Shown: positions 1-5,171 of the stretch, one piece after another
Numbering within the stretch: the first letter of the stretch is position 1
Layout: each line of letters begins with the position of its first letter
Origin: Acinetobacter sp. UBA6641
Lineage (GTDB): Bacteria > Pseudomonadota > Gammaproteobacteria > Pseudomonadales > Moraxellaceae
Direction of reading: 5' to 3'
NCBI GenBank assembly: GCA_002455755.1
Contig: DKLL01000172.1
Span: 37,893 to 43,922, forward strand
Length of the DNA: 6,030 nt
The notes under the pieces: model-generated
The model's database searches: none
What the model saw: the letters and a program-made list of their open reading frames with translations, nothing else
What the model was told of the DNA's origin: nothing
Translations under genes and position numbers: made by a program

Positions 1-27
1 TCTAGCAGTACTCTTCCTTTTTTTTTC

Positions 28-309
28 TTATTGGAAAGAAAAGCCATCTAAATTCAAATTGTTTGCAGAAAGTGCAAGGTCAAGACTTGATGCTTGGTAG
101 TCTTGATCACGCTGTTTCAAAATATCTTTAGATACATGACCTGCTGCAATTTCACGTAAAGAAACCACTGTCGGTTTGTCGTTATCCCACTCTACAGTTG
201 GTTCGATCCCTTGACGTGCCAATTGCCGCGCGCGTTTGCTTGCCACTAGTACAAGCTCAAAGCGGTTGTCTACATGGTCTAAACAATCTTCAACGGTTAC
301 GCGTGCCAT
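28..309 (-). CDS. rpoZ: DNA-directed RNA polymerase omega subunit
   Basis: Encodes a 93-residue omega subunit, the small RNA polymerase subunit that binds beta-prime, helps core assembly and in proteobacteria forms part of a ppGpp site. The N-terminus [20 protein letters not shown], followed by the [14 protein letters not shown] helix and the segment [15 protein letters not shown], is the standard omega pattern, and the length fits the family (about 90 residues). I start at the ATG whose complement is 307-309. An in-frame upstream extension of 23 residues (to 378) has no omega similarity and would run through the candidate promoter. A weak GAGAA ribosome site precedes the chosen ATG. It lies 76 bp after gmk on the same strand, an arrangement common in gammaproteobacteria, where spoT often follows. 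Any such next gene is outside the window. Confidence 0.96.
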   Translation of the reverse strand: MARVTVEDCLDHVDNRFELVLVASKRARQLARQGIEPTVEWDNDKPTVVSLREIAAGHVSKDILKQRDQDYQASSLDLALSANNLNLDGFSFQ

Positions 310-349
310 AAGAATTCTCGTTTGAATATTAAATTTGAACAGACTGGGC

Positions 350-378
350 AGTATAAAATGCTTTGCCTGTAGACTCAA
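350..378 (-). promoter_or_regulatory. Candidate sigma70 promoter for rpoZ
   Basis: Read on the minus strand, TTGAGT (378-373, 4 of 6 to TTGACA) is followed by a 17-bp spacer and TATACT (355-350, 5 of 6 to TATAAT). Transcription would start near 343, giving a leader of about 35 nt before the rpoZ ATG. The -35 begins 7 bp after the gmk stop, so rpoZ could be transcribed independently of gmk. The match is by eye only. Read-through from gmk is also likely because no terminator separates the two. Confidence 0.5.
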
Positions 379-385
379 GTTTTAA

Positions 386-1009
386 TCACGGTTCAATAGG
401 AGTAATTAATTTTTCAATCAATTCCTGATGACGGGCAGCTTGCTGTGAAATCACTAAACGATTGGCAATAATCACGCATTCCAGATCATGCAGTGCCTTA
501 TTAAAGTCATCATTAATAATAATATAGTCGAAGTTGCTATATTGCTGCATGTCTTCAACAGCACAGCTCAGGCGGCGTTCAATCACTTCCACCGAGTCGG
601 TGCCCCGATTGGAAAGACGTTGACGCAAGTCAAACTGACTAGGAGGCAAAATAAAAATTTGTTTGGATTCAGGAAAAAGTTTGCGGACCTGATCTGCTCC
701 TTGCCAGTCAATTTCAAGTAAAACATCATGCCCCTTGGCAAGCTGTTGTTTTACAGTCGCTTGCGCCGTACCGTAATAATTGCCAAACACTTCTGCATAT
801 TCAATAAAACCGCCTTGCTCAACCAAGGCAAGAAAGTCTTCTTTTTTTGAAAAATGATAATGTACACCGTCAAGCTCACCCGGGCGTTGACCACGCGTGG
901 TATGGGAGACAGAAACGTGCAAATTGGTGACACGGTCGAGAAGGGCTTTAACGAGGGATGTTTTGCCTGTTCCGGATGCAGCAGAAACGACAAACAAGAG
1001 ACCCGACAT
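386..1009 (-). CDS. gmk: Guanylate kinase
   Basis: Encodes a 207-residue cytoplasmic guanylate kinase, which phosphorylates GMP (and dGMP) with ATP to give GDP, an essential purine step. The P-loop lies at residues 10-17 (AASGTGKT, matching A-x4-GK-T). The GMP-binding segment around 33-51 has the expected S-x-TTR-x-x-R-x-GE-x-x-G-x-x-Y pattern (R39, R42, E45, Y51), followed by E70 and the NYYGT segment at 77-81. LLEIDWQGA (97-105) and the arginine-rich lid at 131-146 (RLSNRGTDS...ERR) complete the fold. The length equals that of the usual 207-residue enzyme. The start chosen is the ATG at 1009, preceded by AGGA with 8-nt spacing. A 19-residue upstream extension is rejected as non-homologous. 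It is divergent from ispH and upstream of rpoZ. The ribosome site sits in the loop of a possible AT-rich hairpin (1010-1037). Confidence 0.97.
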   Translation of the reverse strand: MSGLLFVVSAASGTGKTSLVKALLDRVTNLHVSVSHTTRGQRPGELDGVHYHFSKKEDFLALVEQGGFIEYAEVFGNYYGTAQATVKQQLAKGHDVLLEIDWQGADQVRKLFPESKQIFILPPSQFDLRQRLSNRGTDSVEVIERRLSCAVEDMQQYSNFDYIIINDDFNKALHDLECVIIANRLVISQQAARHQELIEKLITPIEP

Positions 1010-1037
1010 GATATTTTTCCTGATATGATAAAATATC
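1010..1037 (-). repeat. Inverted repeat enclosing the gmk ribosome-binding site
   Basis: Perfect 8-bp arms GATATTTT (1010-1017) and AAAATATC (1030-1037) flank a 12-nt loop. On the gmk transcript the loop carries the AGGA ribosome site, and the stem ends directly next to the start codon at 1009. The stem has only one G-C pair and would be weak, so a regulatory role is inference only. Confidence 0.35.
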
Positions 1038-1043
1038 TTCTCT

Positions 1044-1072
1044 ATTTTAGAGTAGACGACCCGCAAACAAAA
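1044..1072 (-). promoter_or_regulatory. Weak candidate promoter for gmk
   Basis: On the minus strand a TAAAAT -10 (1049-1044, 5 of 6) is preceded by either TTTTGT at 17-bp spacing (1072-1067) or TTGTTT at 15 bp (1070-1065); both -35 matches are poor. The site lies in the 135-bp divergent gmk/ispH region, where a gmk promoter is expected. I found no convincing plus-strand promoter for ispH in the same region. Confidence 0.3.
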
Positions 1073-1144
1073 TAGCCAAGCGTCTTTTTGTTGGCATTTA
1101 TTTCAAATTATTCCGCTCAACTTCGGGTGAACATTGAGGATCTT

Positions 1145-2095
1145 ATGGAAATTGTATTGGCCAATCCACGTGGTTTTTGTGCAGGTGTCGACCGAGCCAT
1201 TGCGATCGTCAATCGGGCACTGGAATGCTTTAATCCACCTATCTATGTGCGTCATGAAGTGGTGCATAACAAGTTTGTGGTGGATGATTTACGCCAGCGC
1301 GGTGCAATTTTTGTCGATGAGCTGGATGAAGTTCCCGATGACAATATTGTGATTTTTAGTGCACATGGGGTATCAAAAGCGGTACAGCAGGAAGCCGAGC
1401 GCCGGGGGTTAAAGGTATTTGATGCCACCTGTCCCTTAGTGACCAAAGTACATATAGAAGTCACTAAATATGCCCGTGAAGGTACCGAAGCCATTTTGAT
1501 TGGCCATGAAGGCCATCCGGAAGTTGAAGGCACCATGGGGCAGTATGACAAGAAAAACGGCGGTGAAATCTATCTGGTTGAAGATGAACAGGATGTGGCT
1601 GCATTAAAAATACAGCATCCTGAAAAAGTGGCTTTTGTGACCCAAACCACGCTATCCATTGATGATACCGCGAAAGTGATTGATGCTTTACGTACAAAAT
1701 TTCCTGAAATTCAAGGGCCGCGTAAGGATGATATTTGCTACGCGACTCAAAACCGTCAGGACGCGGTACGTGATTTGGCAACCCAGTGTGATGTGGTTTT
1801 GGTGGTAGGGTCTCCTAATTCTTCAAACTCAAACCGTTTGCGCGAATTGGCGGAGCGTATGGGTAAACATGCTTATTTGGTGGATAATGCAGATCAGCTT
1901 GATCAGACCTGGTTTAACGAAAATACCAAAATTGGTGTCACTGCTGGTGCATCGGCACCCGAAATTTTAATCAAACAAGTGATTCAGCGTTTACAGGACT
2001 GGGGCGCGAAAGCTCCGGAAGAGCTGGCAGGACGTGAAGAAAATATTACTTTTAGTTTGCCCAAAGAGTTACGTATTCCTGTAACACAGGCTTAA
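1145..2095 (+). CDS. ispH: 4-hydroxy-3-methylbut-2-enyl diphosphate reductase
   Basis: Encodes 316 residues, the same length as the E. coli enzyme. IspH (LytB) is the final, [4Fe-4S] enzyme of the MEP pathway, reducing HMBPP to IPP and DMAPP in the cytoplasm. The N-terminus [15 protein letters not shown] carries the first cluster cysteine, C12; the other two are C96 ([11 protein letters not shown]) and C198 ([11 protein letters not shown]). Substrate-site residues are present: H41, H74 (SAHG), H124 and E126 (HEGHPEVEG), T168/T169 (TQTTLS), the SNSNRL segment at 227-232 and S270 (TAGASAPE). The ATG at 1145 follows a TGAGGA ribosome site 4-5 nt away. An in-frame TTG at 1088 would add 19 non-homologous residues and is rejected. 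It is transcribed away from gmk and closed by its own terminator, so it is probably monocistronic and not part of the pilin operon. Confidence 0.98.
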   Translation: MEIVLANPRGFCAGVDRAIAIVNRALECFNPPIYVRHEVVHNKFVVDDLRQRGAIFVDELDEVPDDNIVIFSAHGVSKAVQQEAERRGLKVFDATCPLVTKVHIEVTKYAREGTEAILIGHEGHPEVEGTMGQYDKKNGGEIYLVEDEQDVAALKIQHPEKVAFVTQTTLSIDDTAKVIDALRTKFPEIQGPRKDDICYATQNRQDAVRDLATQCDVVLVVGSPNSSNSNRLRELAERMGKHAYLVDNADQLDQTWFNENTKIGVTAGASAPEILIKQVIQRLQDWGAKAPEELAGREENITFSLPKELRIPVTQA

Positions 2096-2135
2096 TTTGT
2101 GAATTGTTTAACATTCTGAAAGTTCTGAAAAATTG

Positions 2136-2171
2136 ACAGATAATTGCTTTTTGGCAATTATCTGTTTTTTT
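2136..2171 (+). terminator. Intrinsic (rho-independent) terminator after ispH
   Basis: Perfect 12-bp stem: ACAGATAATTGC (2136-2147) pairs with GCAATTATCTGT (2154-2165) around the 6-nt loop TTTTTG, and a run of seven Ts ends at 2171. It begins 41 bp after the ispH stop codon and separates ispH from the minor-pilin operon. The opposite strand lacks an equally good T-tract, so it looks mainly one-directional. Confidence 0.93.
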
Positions 2172-2193
2172 ATGCCTTTTATCCTTTTATGTG

Positions 2194-2210
2194 CTTAATT
2201 TGTAATTAAG
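2194..2210. promoter_or_regulatory. 17-bp palindrome, possible operator of the pilin operon
   Basis: CTTAATT (2194-2200), spacer TGT, AATTAAG (2204-2210) is a perfect inverted repeat with 7-bp arms. It lies between the ispH terminator and fimU and covers the -35/spacer zone of the TATTAT -10 at 2216-2221, where a DNA-binding regulator would commonly act. The only direct evidence is symmetry and position, in an AT-rich stretch where palindromes arise more easily by chance. Confidence 0.35.
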
Positions 2211-2221
2211 TTGGATATTAT
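2195..2221 (+). promoter_or_regulatory. Candidate promoter of fimU-pilVWXY1
   Basis: TATTAT at 2216-2221 matches the -10 consensus at 5 of 6 positions. The -35 region is poor: TTAATT at 2195-2200 with a 15-bp spacer matches 3 of 6. A second option is TTGTAA (2200-2205), 17 bp, TTAAAT (2223-2228). A promoter is expected here because the upstream gene ends in a strong terminator and the operon begins at 2259. A weak -35 would fit an activator-dependent promoter, but that is inference. Confidence 0.35.
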
Positions 2222-2249
2222 TTTAAATAGGGTAAAGTTTTGTTGCGTT

Positions 2250-2257
2250 GGGGGGAG
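2250..2257 (+). promoter_or_regulatory. G-rich, closely spaced ribosome site of fimU
   Basis: GGGGGGAG lies immediately before the ATG at 2259. The GGAG core is only 1 nt from the start codon, which is too close. The leading Gs could instead pair with the anti-Shine-Dalgarno in a shifted register about 5 nt away. No better in-frame start exists, because the prepilin leader must begin at this ATG. Confidence 0.5.
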
Positions 2258-2258
2258 T

Positions 2259-2786
2259 ATGCAAAGAAAAGAACAGGGATTCACCTTAATTGAACTGATG
2301 ACAACAATAGCGATATTGGCAATTATTGCGACAATTGCCGCTCCTTCCTTTAGTGATTTAGTAGCTAAGCAGAAAATAAATGCAGCTACAAGGGAGCTGA
2401 TGGTGGCTGTTAACCAAGCAAAGTCACAAGCTGCAAGCATGAGAACAACGGTAGCTCTATGCTTAAACAGAACAAATGCTGATAGTGATTTTACTAAAGA
2501 AGAATGTGCAACTGTAGCTATTCCTGAATATACGACGACTACAGGTACTCCACCTGTCGGAGTGTTAACTGGTGACCAAAAAAAAGAATTAGTAAAAACC
2601 CGGGTTATTTCTGTGCCAGTCGATAAAAAAATAACAGTTTCATCTTCAAGTGCTACTGCGATCTTATTTAATGAAGTTGGAATTGCAACAACTGCAGCAA
2701 CATTTAGTATCTGTAAGTCCCCATTCATGAGGACGCTAACAGTAACAAGATTAGGAAATATTAGTCAGACTTCAGGGACGTGTTAA
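2259..2786 (+). CDS. fimU: Type IV pilus minor pilin, FimU/FimT (GspH) family
   Basis: Encodes a 175-residue prepilin. The leader MQRKEQG (7 residues) ends in the Gly cut by prepilin peptidase, and the mature protein begins FTLIELMTTIAILAIIATIA, with the conserved F1 and E5 and a hydrophobic helix that anchors in the inner membrane before assembly. The C-terminal half (about 134-175: ILFNEVGIATTAATFSIC...RLGNISQTSGTC) resembles the GspH/FimT domain. Cysteines at 68, 83, 152 and 175 would allow two disulfides in the periplasm. In characterised systems FimU joins PilV, PilW and PilX to prime pilus assembly and sits near the tip. The ATG at 2259 is chosen from the leader; an upstream TTG at 2211 is rejected. 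It is first in the operon, and its stop overlaps the pilV start by one base. Runs of A8 (2578-2585) and A7 (2625-2631) lie inside it. FimT would be the alternative name; position favours FimU. Confidence 0.9.
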   Translation: MQRKEQGFTLIELMTTIAILAIIATIAAPSFSDLVAKQKINAATRELMVAVNQAKSQAASMRTTVALCLNRTNADSDFTKEECATVAIPEYTTTTGTPPVGVLTGDQKKELVKTRVISVPVDKKITVSSSSATAILFNEVGIATTAATFSICKSPFMRTLTVTRLGNISQTSGTC

Positions 2787-3322
2787 TGAATAAATCTCAA
2801 AAAGGTGTAGGGCTAATTGAAGTACTGGTGGCACTTTTACTATTGGCAATAGGTGTTCTTGGCTACAGTCTATTACAGTTGCGTGCGATGGATGCTTCAG
2901 GTGAAGCTTTAAATCGTTCTCAGGGTATGCTGATTTTAAGAGGGTTGGCTGAAAACATGCGGGCCAATCCATTAGCTCAAAATAATTACCCAGCTGCAGT
3001 TAGAAGTTATACCAATATTACTGCTATCCCAACTGCACCTGCTACTGTGTGCTTTAACCCCACTACGCCTTGTACACCTGCACAAATGGCAACATATGAC
3101 GCTTTTATGGCGGCAAGATCTGCATTTGAAATTGGAATGAATATCACTATGGATAATTGTCCTGGAGTAGGTTCAGCCCCACAACAACGGCAATGTTTAT
3201 TTATTGCTTGGGGAAATACTACGCTAAGTTCGACCAATACTGCAGCTAATGTAAGTGGGTGTATGGGAGCTACAGGTGTTTATGTGAATGGTTCTAATTG
3301 TTTGATGATGGAGGCGTATTAA
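2786..3322 (+). CDS. pilV: Type IV pilus minor pilin PilV
   Basis: Encodes a 178-residue prepilin. The leader MNKSQKG is followed by VGLIEVLVALLLLAIGVLGY, keeping E5 but with Val instead of the usual Phe or Met as first mature residue. The following LLQLRAMDASGEALNRSQG and ENMRANP segments, and CLFIAWG near 137-143, are PilV-like. Six cysteines (89, 96, 125, 137, 159, 172) suggest up to three disulfides. PilV is a component of the minor-pilin priming complex under PilY1 at the pilus tip. The ATG at 2786 shares its A with the fimU stop (TAATG) and is preceded by AGGGA with 7-nt spacing. A GTG two codons earlier is less likely. Its own stop overlaps the pilW start in the same way, so translation of the three genes is probably coupled. 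Confidence 0.9.
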   Translation: MNKSQKGVGLIEVLVALLLLAIGVLGYSLLQLRAMDASGEALNRSQGMLILRGLAENMRANPLAQNNYPAAVRSYTNITAIPTAPATVCFNPTTPCTPAQMATYDAFMAARSAFEIGMNITMDNCPGVGSAPQQRQCLFIAWGNTTLSSTNTAANVSGCMGATGVYVNGSNCLMMEAY

Positions 3323-4317
3323 TGAGAACTCTGTCTTATTCAGGAATTAAAGTACAAAAAGGTTTTACGCTTGTTGAGTTGATGGTAGCCATCATTCTAG
3401 GTTTATTGATCAGTGCTGCTGCTGTTCAGCTTTTTATAGGAGGTTTGCTTGGTTCTCGTATGCAAGATGCAAATGCAGAATTGCAAAATAGTGGTGTGTT
3501 TGGCCTGGACTATGTAGCTCGAGATATTCGTTTGGCTAATTATATTAATACCAATTTCCCGAGTTTAAATGAGCAAACTCCTTGGGGAGGGGTGGTGTTA
3601 ACAGCAAGAGATGCTACAACAGCAAATGCTAATATACCAATACCAACAGCAGCTCCATTTATTTCCAAAGGCTTATTGAGTCATAGTGTTGGTACAGATG
3701 ATGCAATAAGCTCGGTTACTAATGAGTGGCAAGGCTTGTCTAATGTTAATCAATCAAGTGATCAACTGACTATTCAATTTGTCGCGCCTAATGACATGTT
3801 TAATTGTGAAGGTGAAAGAGTCTTTGCAGGCGATTACGTTATTCAGCGTTATTTTTTAAGACGTGATCCTGCTACAGCGACAACGGGCACAAATTATGGA
3901 TTGGCTTGTGATGCTAATACTCCGGCAGCCACAGCAGCTGGTGTAAATTCAAAACCTTCAACGATTAGTGGTTTTGGAGGAGCTGGCGAGTTGATTATGC
4001 CTCGAGTAGACCATTTTACAGTGCAGCTCGGAGTGCGAAATACGACAGGGAATATGGCATATTACACGATTAATCAATATCGGCTTTTGGCAAAGAATGC
4101 GCGAGCTGCAGCTCCACCTACGGAACCTCCACGAATTGTCTCAGTGAAGTTGGCAGTGCTGGTTCGCTCTATGGATAACACGCGTAACGAATCTATAAAT
4201 CTTACTCAAGCATTTAATACTTTGAATCAATCTGTACGTTTAAATGATCAAAATACCAAGTTTGCACGTCGTGTATATAGCTTAGTTGTAACATTTAGAA
4301 ATGGTCTAGGGGAATAA
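3322..4317 (+). CDS. pilW: Type IV pilus minor pilin PilW
   Basis: Encodes a 331-residue prepilin. The leader is longer (14 residues, ending VQKG), followed by FTLVELMVAIILGLLISAAA with F1 and E5 present. PilW-like features are a QNSGVFGLDYVARDIRLANY helix region (55-74), SDQLTIQFVAPNDMFNCEG (146-164) with the first of only two cysteines (C162), DYVIQRYFLRR (171-181), C196, and a C-terminal strand near RRVYSLVVTFRN (316-327). The two cysteines could form one disulfide. It is part of the FimU-PilV-PilW-PilX complex that nucleates the pilus and presents PilY1. The ATG at 3322 overlaps the pilV stop and has an excellent GGAGG (3310-3314) 7 nt upstream; a TTG at 3298 is rejected. Low-complexity Ala/Thr/Asn stretches at about 97-112 and 200-208 look like surface loops. 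Confidence 0.91.
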   Translation: MRTLSYSGIKVQKGFTLVELMVAIILGLLISAAAVQLFIGGLLGSRMQDANAELQNSGVFGLDYVARDIRLANYINTNFPSLNEQTPWGGVVLTARDATTANANIPIPTAAPFISKGLLSHSVGTDDAISSVTNEWQGLSNVNQSSDQLTIQFVAPNDMFNCEGERVFAGDYVIQRYFLRRDPATATTGTNYGLACDANTPAATAAGVNSKPSTISGFGGAGELIMPRVDHFTVQLGVRNTTGNMAYYTINQYRLLAKNARAAAPPTEPPRIVSVKLAVLVRSMDNTRNESINLTQAFNTLNQSVRLNDQNTKFARRVYSLVVTFRNGLGE

Positions 4318-4319
4318 TA

Positions 4320-5153
4320 ATGAGAAAAATTCAACTCCAACACCATCAACGTGGTGTGACCTTGGTAGTGGTTTTAATGATGTTGCTTGTGATTACTATA
4401 GTGGGAGTGCTAGCCATTCGTACTGCAATGACATCTTTGAATATCGCCACAAATAGTCAAATTGGGCAATTACTTTTACAAACCAGTGATGCACCTACCA
4501 ACTTTTTTTTGAATCGAACCAGTTATAAAAATCTCACTTCTATTATGGGAGTAGTTGGTAAAGCTGTAAATGATCAAACTGACCCACTAAGACAAGGCAG
4601 AGAATATATCTTTTGCTATCGTCCTACTTCGCCAATTCAAACTGGAAGTATTTTAGATGTAACGGTGTTAATTCCTCCAGCAGCAACAGCTGGAGATAAT
4701 ACAAAGGCAACAGTTGACACAACTGAAAGTAATAGAAGTGGTTTTTGTGATTTAGAGAAAGACTTTGGTAGTTCCCGTGAAGCAGTAGTAACACAGGTGG
4801 CGGTGAAATATATAGCGGAGTCTAATCTGGATGCGGCCCCAGGTTCAGATTTAGACCGGGGTACCGATGCCAGTAAGGATTCCAATGTGCAGCAAGGTAA
4901 AGTCGAAGGTCGTATTCGAATCACATCGACTGCTATCTTGCCAAATTATTCTCGTGAAAGAATATCTATTGTACAAGAAGATTGTATTGGGAATGCAAGT
5001 GCAGTTGGTTATATCAATGACAATATAGATGCGGGTTTACGGACAAAAAAAACGATGGCTCAATGTCTGACCGACTATGGTATTCCTGTGAATACTCAGG
5101 TTCAGGAAATTGACCTGAAAACACGTTATGTTCAGGTCAATGCACCAATATAA
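4320..5153 (+). CDS. pilX: Type IV pilus minor pilin PilX (PilX N-terminal domain)
   Basis: Encodes a 277-residue prepilin-like protein. The leader MRKIQLQHHQRG (12 residues) is followed by VTLVVVLMMLLVITIVGVLA and then IRTAMTSLNIATNSQ, the pattern of the PilX_N family. Position 5 of the mature protein is Val, not Glu. Loss of Glu5 is known in PilX and GspK-type tip pseudopilins, where the subunit sits at the very top and needs no partner above it. Four cysteines (99, 143, 222, 249) may pair. It starts 2 bp after pilW with AGGGGA 6 nt upstream. The middle (about 120-195) is rich in Thr, Ser, Asp and Asn and is probably exposed. Two homopolymers lie inside the frame, T8 (4503-4510) and A8 (5045-5052), each able to truncate the protein if it slips. 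The family call is firm; the tip position is known biology applied by analogy. Confidence 0.88.
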   Translation: MRKIQLQHHQRGVTLVVVLMMLLVITIVGVLAIRTAMTSLNIATNSQIGQLLLQTSDAPTNFFLNRTSYKNLTSIMGVVGKAVNDQTDPLRQGREYIFCYRPTSPIQTGSILDVTVLIPPAATAGDNTKATVDTTESNRSGFCDLEKDFGSSREAVVTQVAVKYIAESNLDAAPGSDLDRGTDASKDSNVQQGKVEGRIRITSTAILPNYSRERISIVQEDCIGNASAVGYINDNIDAGLRTKKTMAQCLTDYGIPVNTQVQEIDLKTRYVQVNAPI

Positions 5154-5155
5154 AT

Positions 5156-5162
5156 GGGGGAG
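5156..5162 (+). promoter_or_regulatory. Ribosome site that decides the pilY1 start
   Basis: GGGGGAG ends at 5162, directly against an ATG at 5163, which leaves no spacer. The in-frame ATG at 5172 lies 9 nt downstream of the GGAG core, a workable distance. This favours 5172 as the real start; the difference is only three residues (MIK). Confidence 0.6.
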
Positions 5163-5171
5163 ATGATTAAG

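Noticed and set aside
11..18. AGGAAGAG on the minus strand just after rpoZ, possibly the ribosome site of a following gene such as spoT
   Set aside because: No start codon follows within the remaining 10 bases, so the spacing would be too long for a normal site and no gene can be shown.
310..378. Upstream in-frame extension of rpoZ (23 extra residues)
   Set aside because: The added residues do not match omega subunits, and the extension overlaps the likely rpoZ promoter.
488..721. Plus-strand open frame opposite gmk, and the similar frames at 751-993, 854-1075, 1252-1551 and 1464-1781
   Set aside because: All are shadows of gmk or ispH in other frames, without domains or plausible ribosome sites.
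1040..1052. Short palindrome CTCTA-TTT-TAGAG in the gmk/ispH gap
   Set aside because: Only 5-bp arms in an AT-rich stretch; expected by chance and not clearly linked to a promoter.
1088..1144. TTG-initiated extension of ispH (19 extra residues)
   Set aside because: IspH proteins start at [14 protein letters not shown] and the ATG at 1145 has its own ribosome site; the extension has no recognisable homology.
2096..2258. Search for a sigma54 promoter or AlgR-type sites upstream of fimU
   Set aside because: No GG-N10-GC pair in a proper context and no AlgR-like motif was seen.
2195..2728. 177-codon minus-strand open frame opposite fimU
   Set aside because: It is fully antisense to a clear pilin gene; its hydrophobic character mirrors the antisense of the fimU codons and it has no recognisable domain.
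5163..5171. ATG at 5163 as the pilY1 start
   Set aside because: It touches the ribosome site with no spacer; the ATG at 5172 is better placed. The difference is three residues and cannot be settled from the sequence alone.
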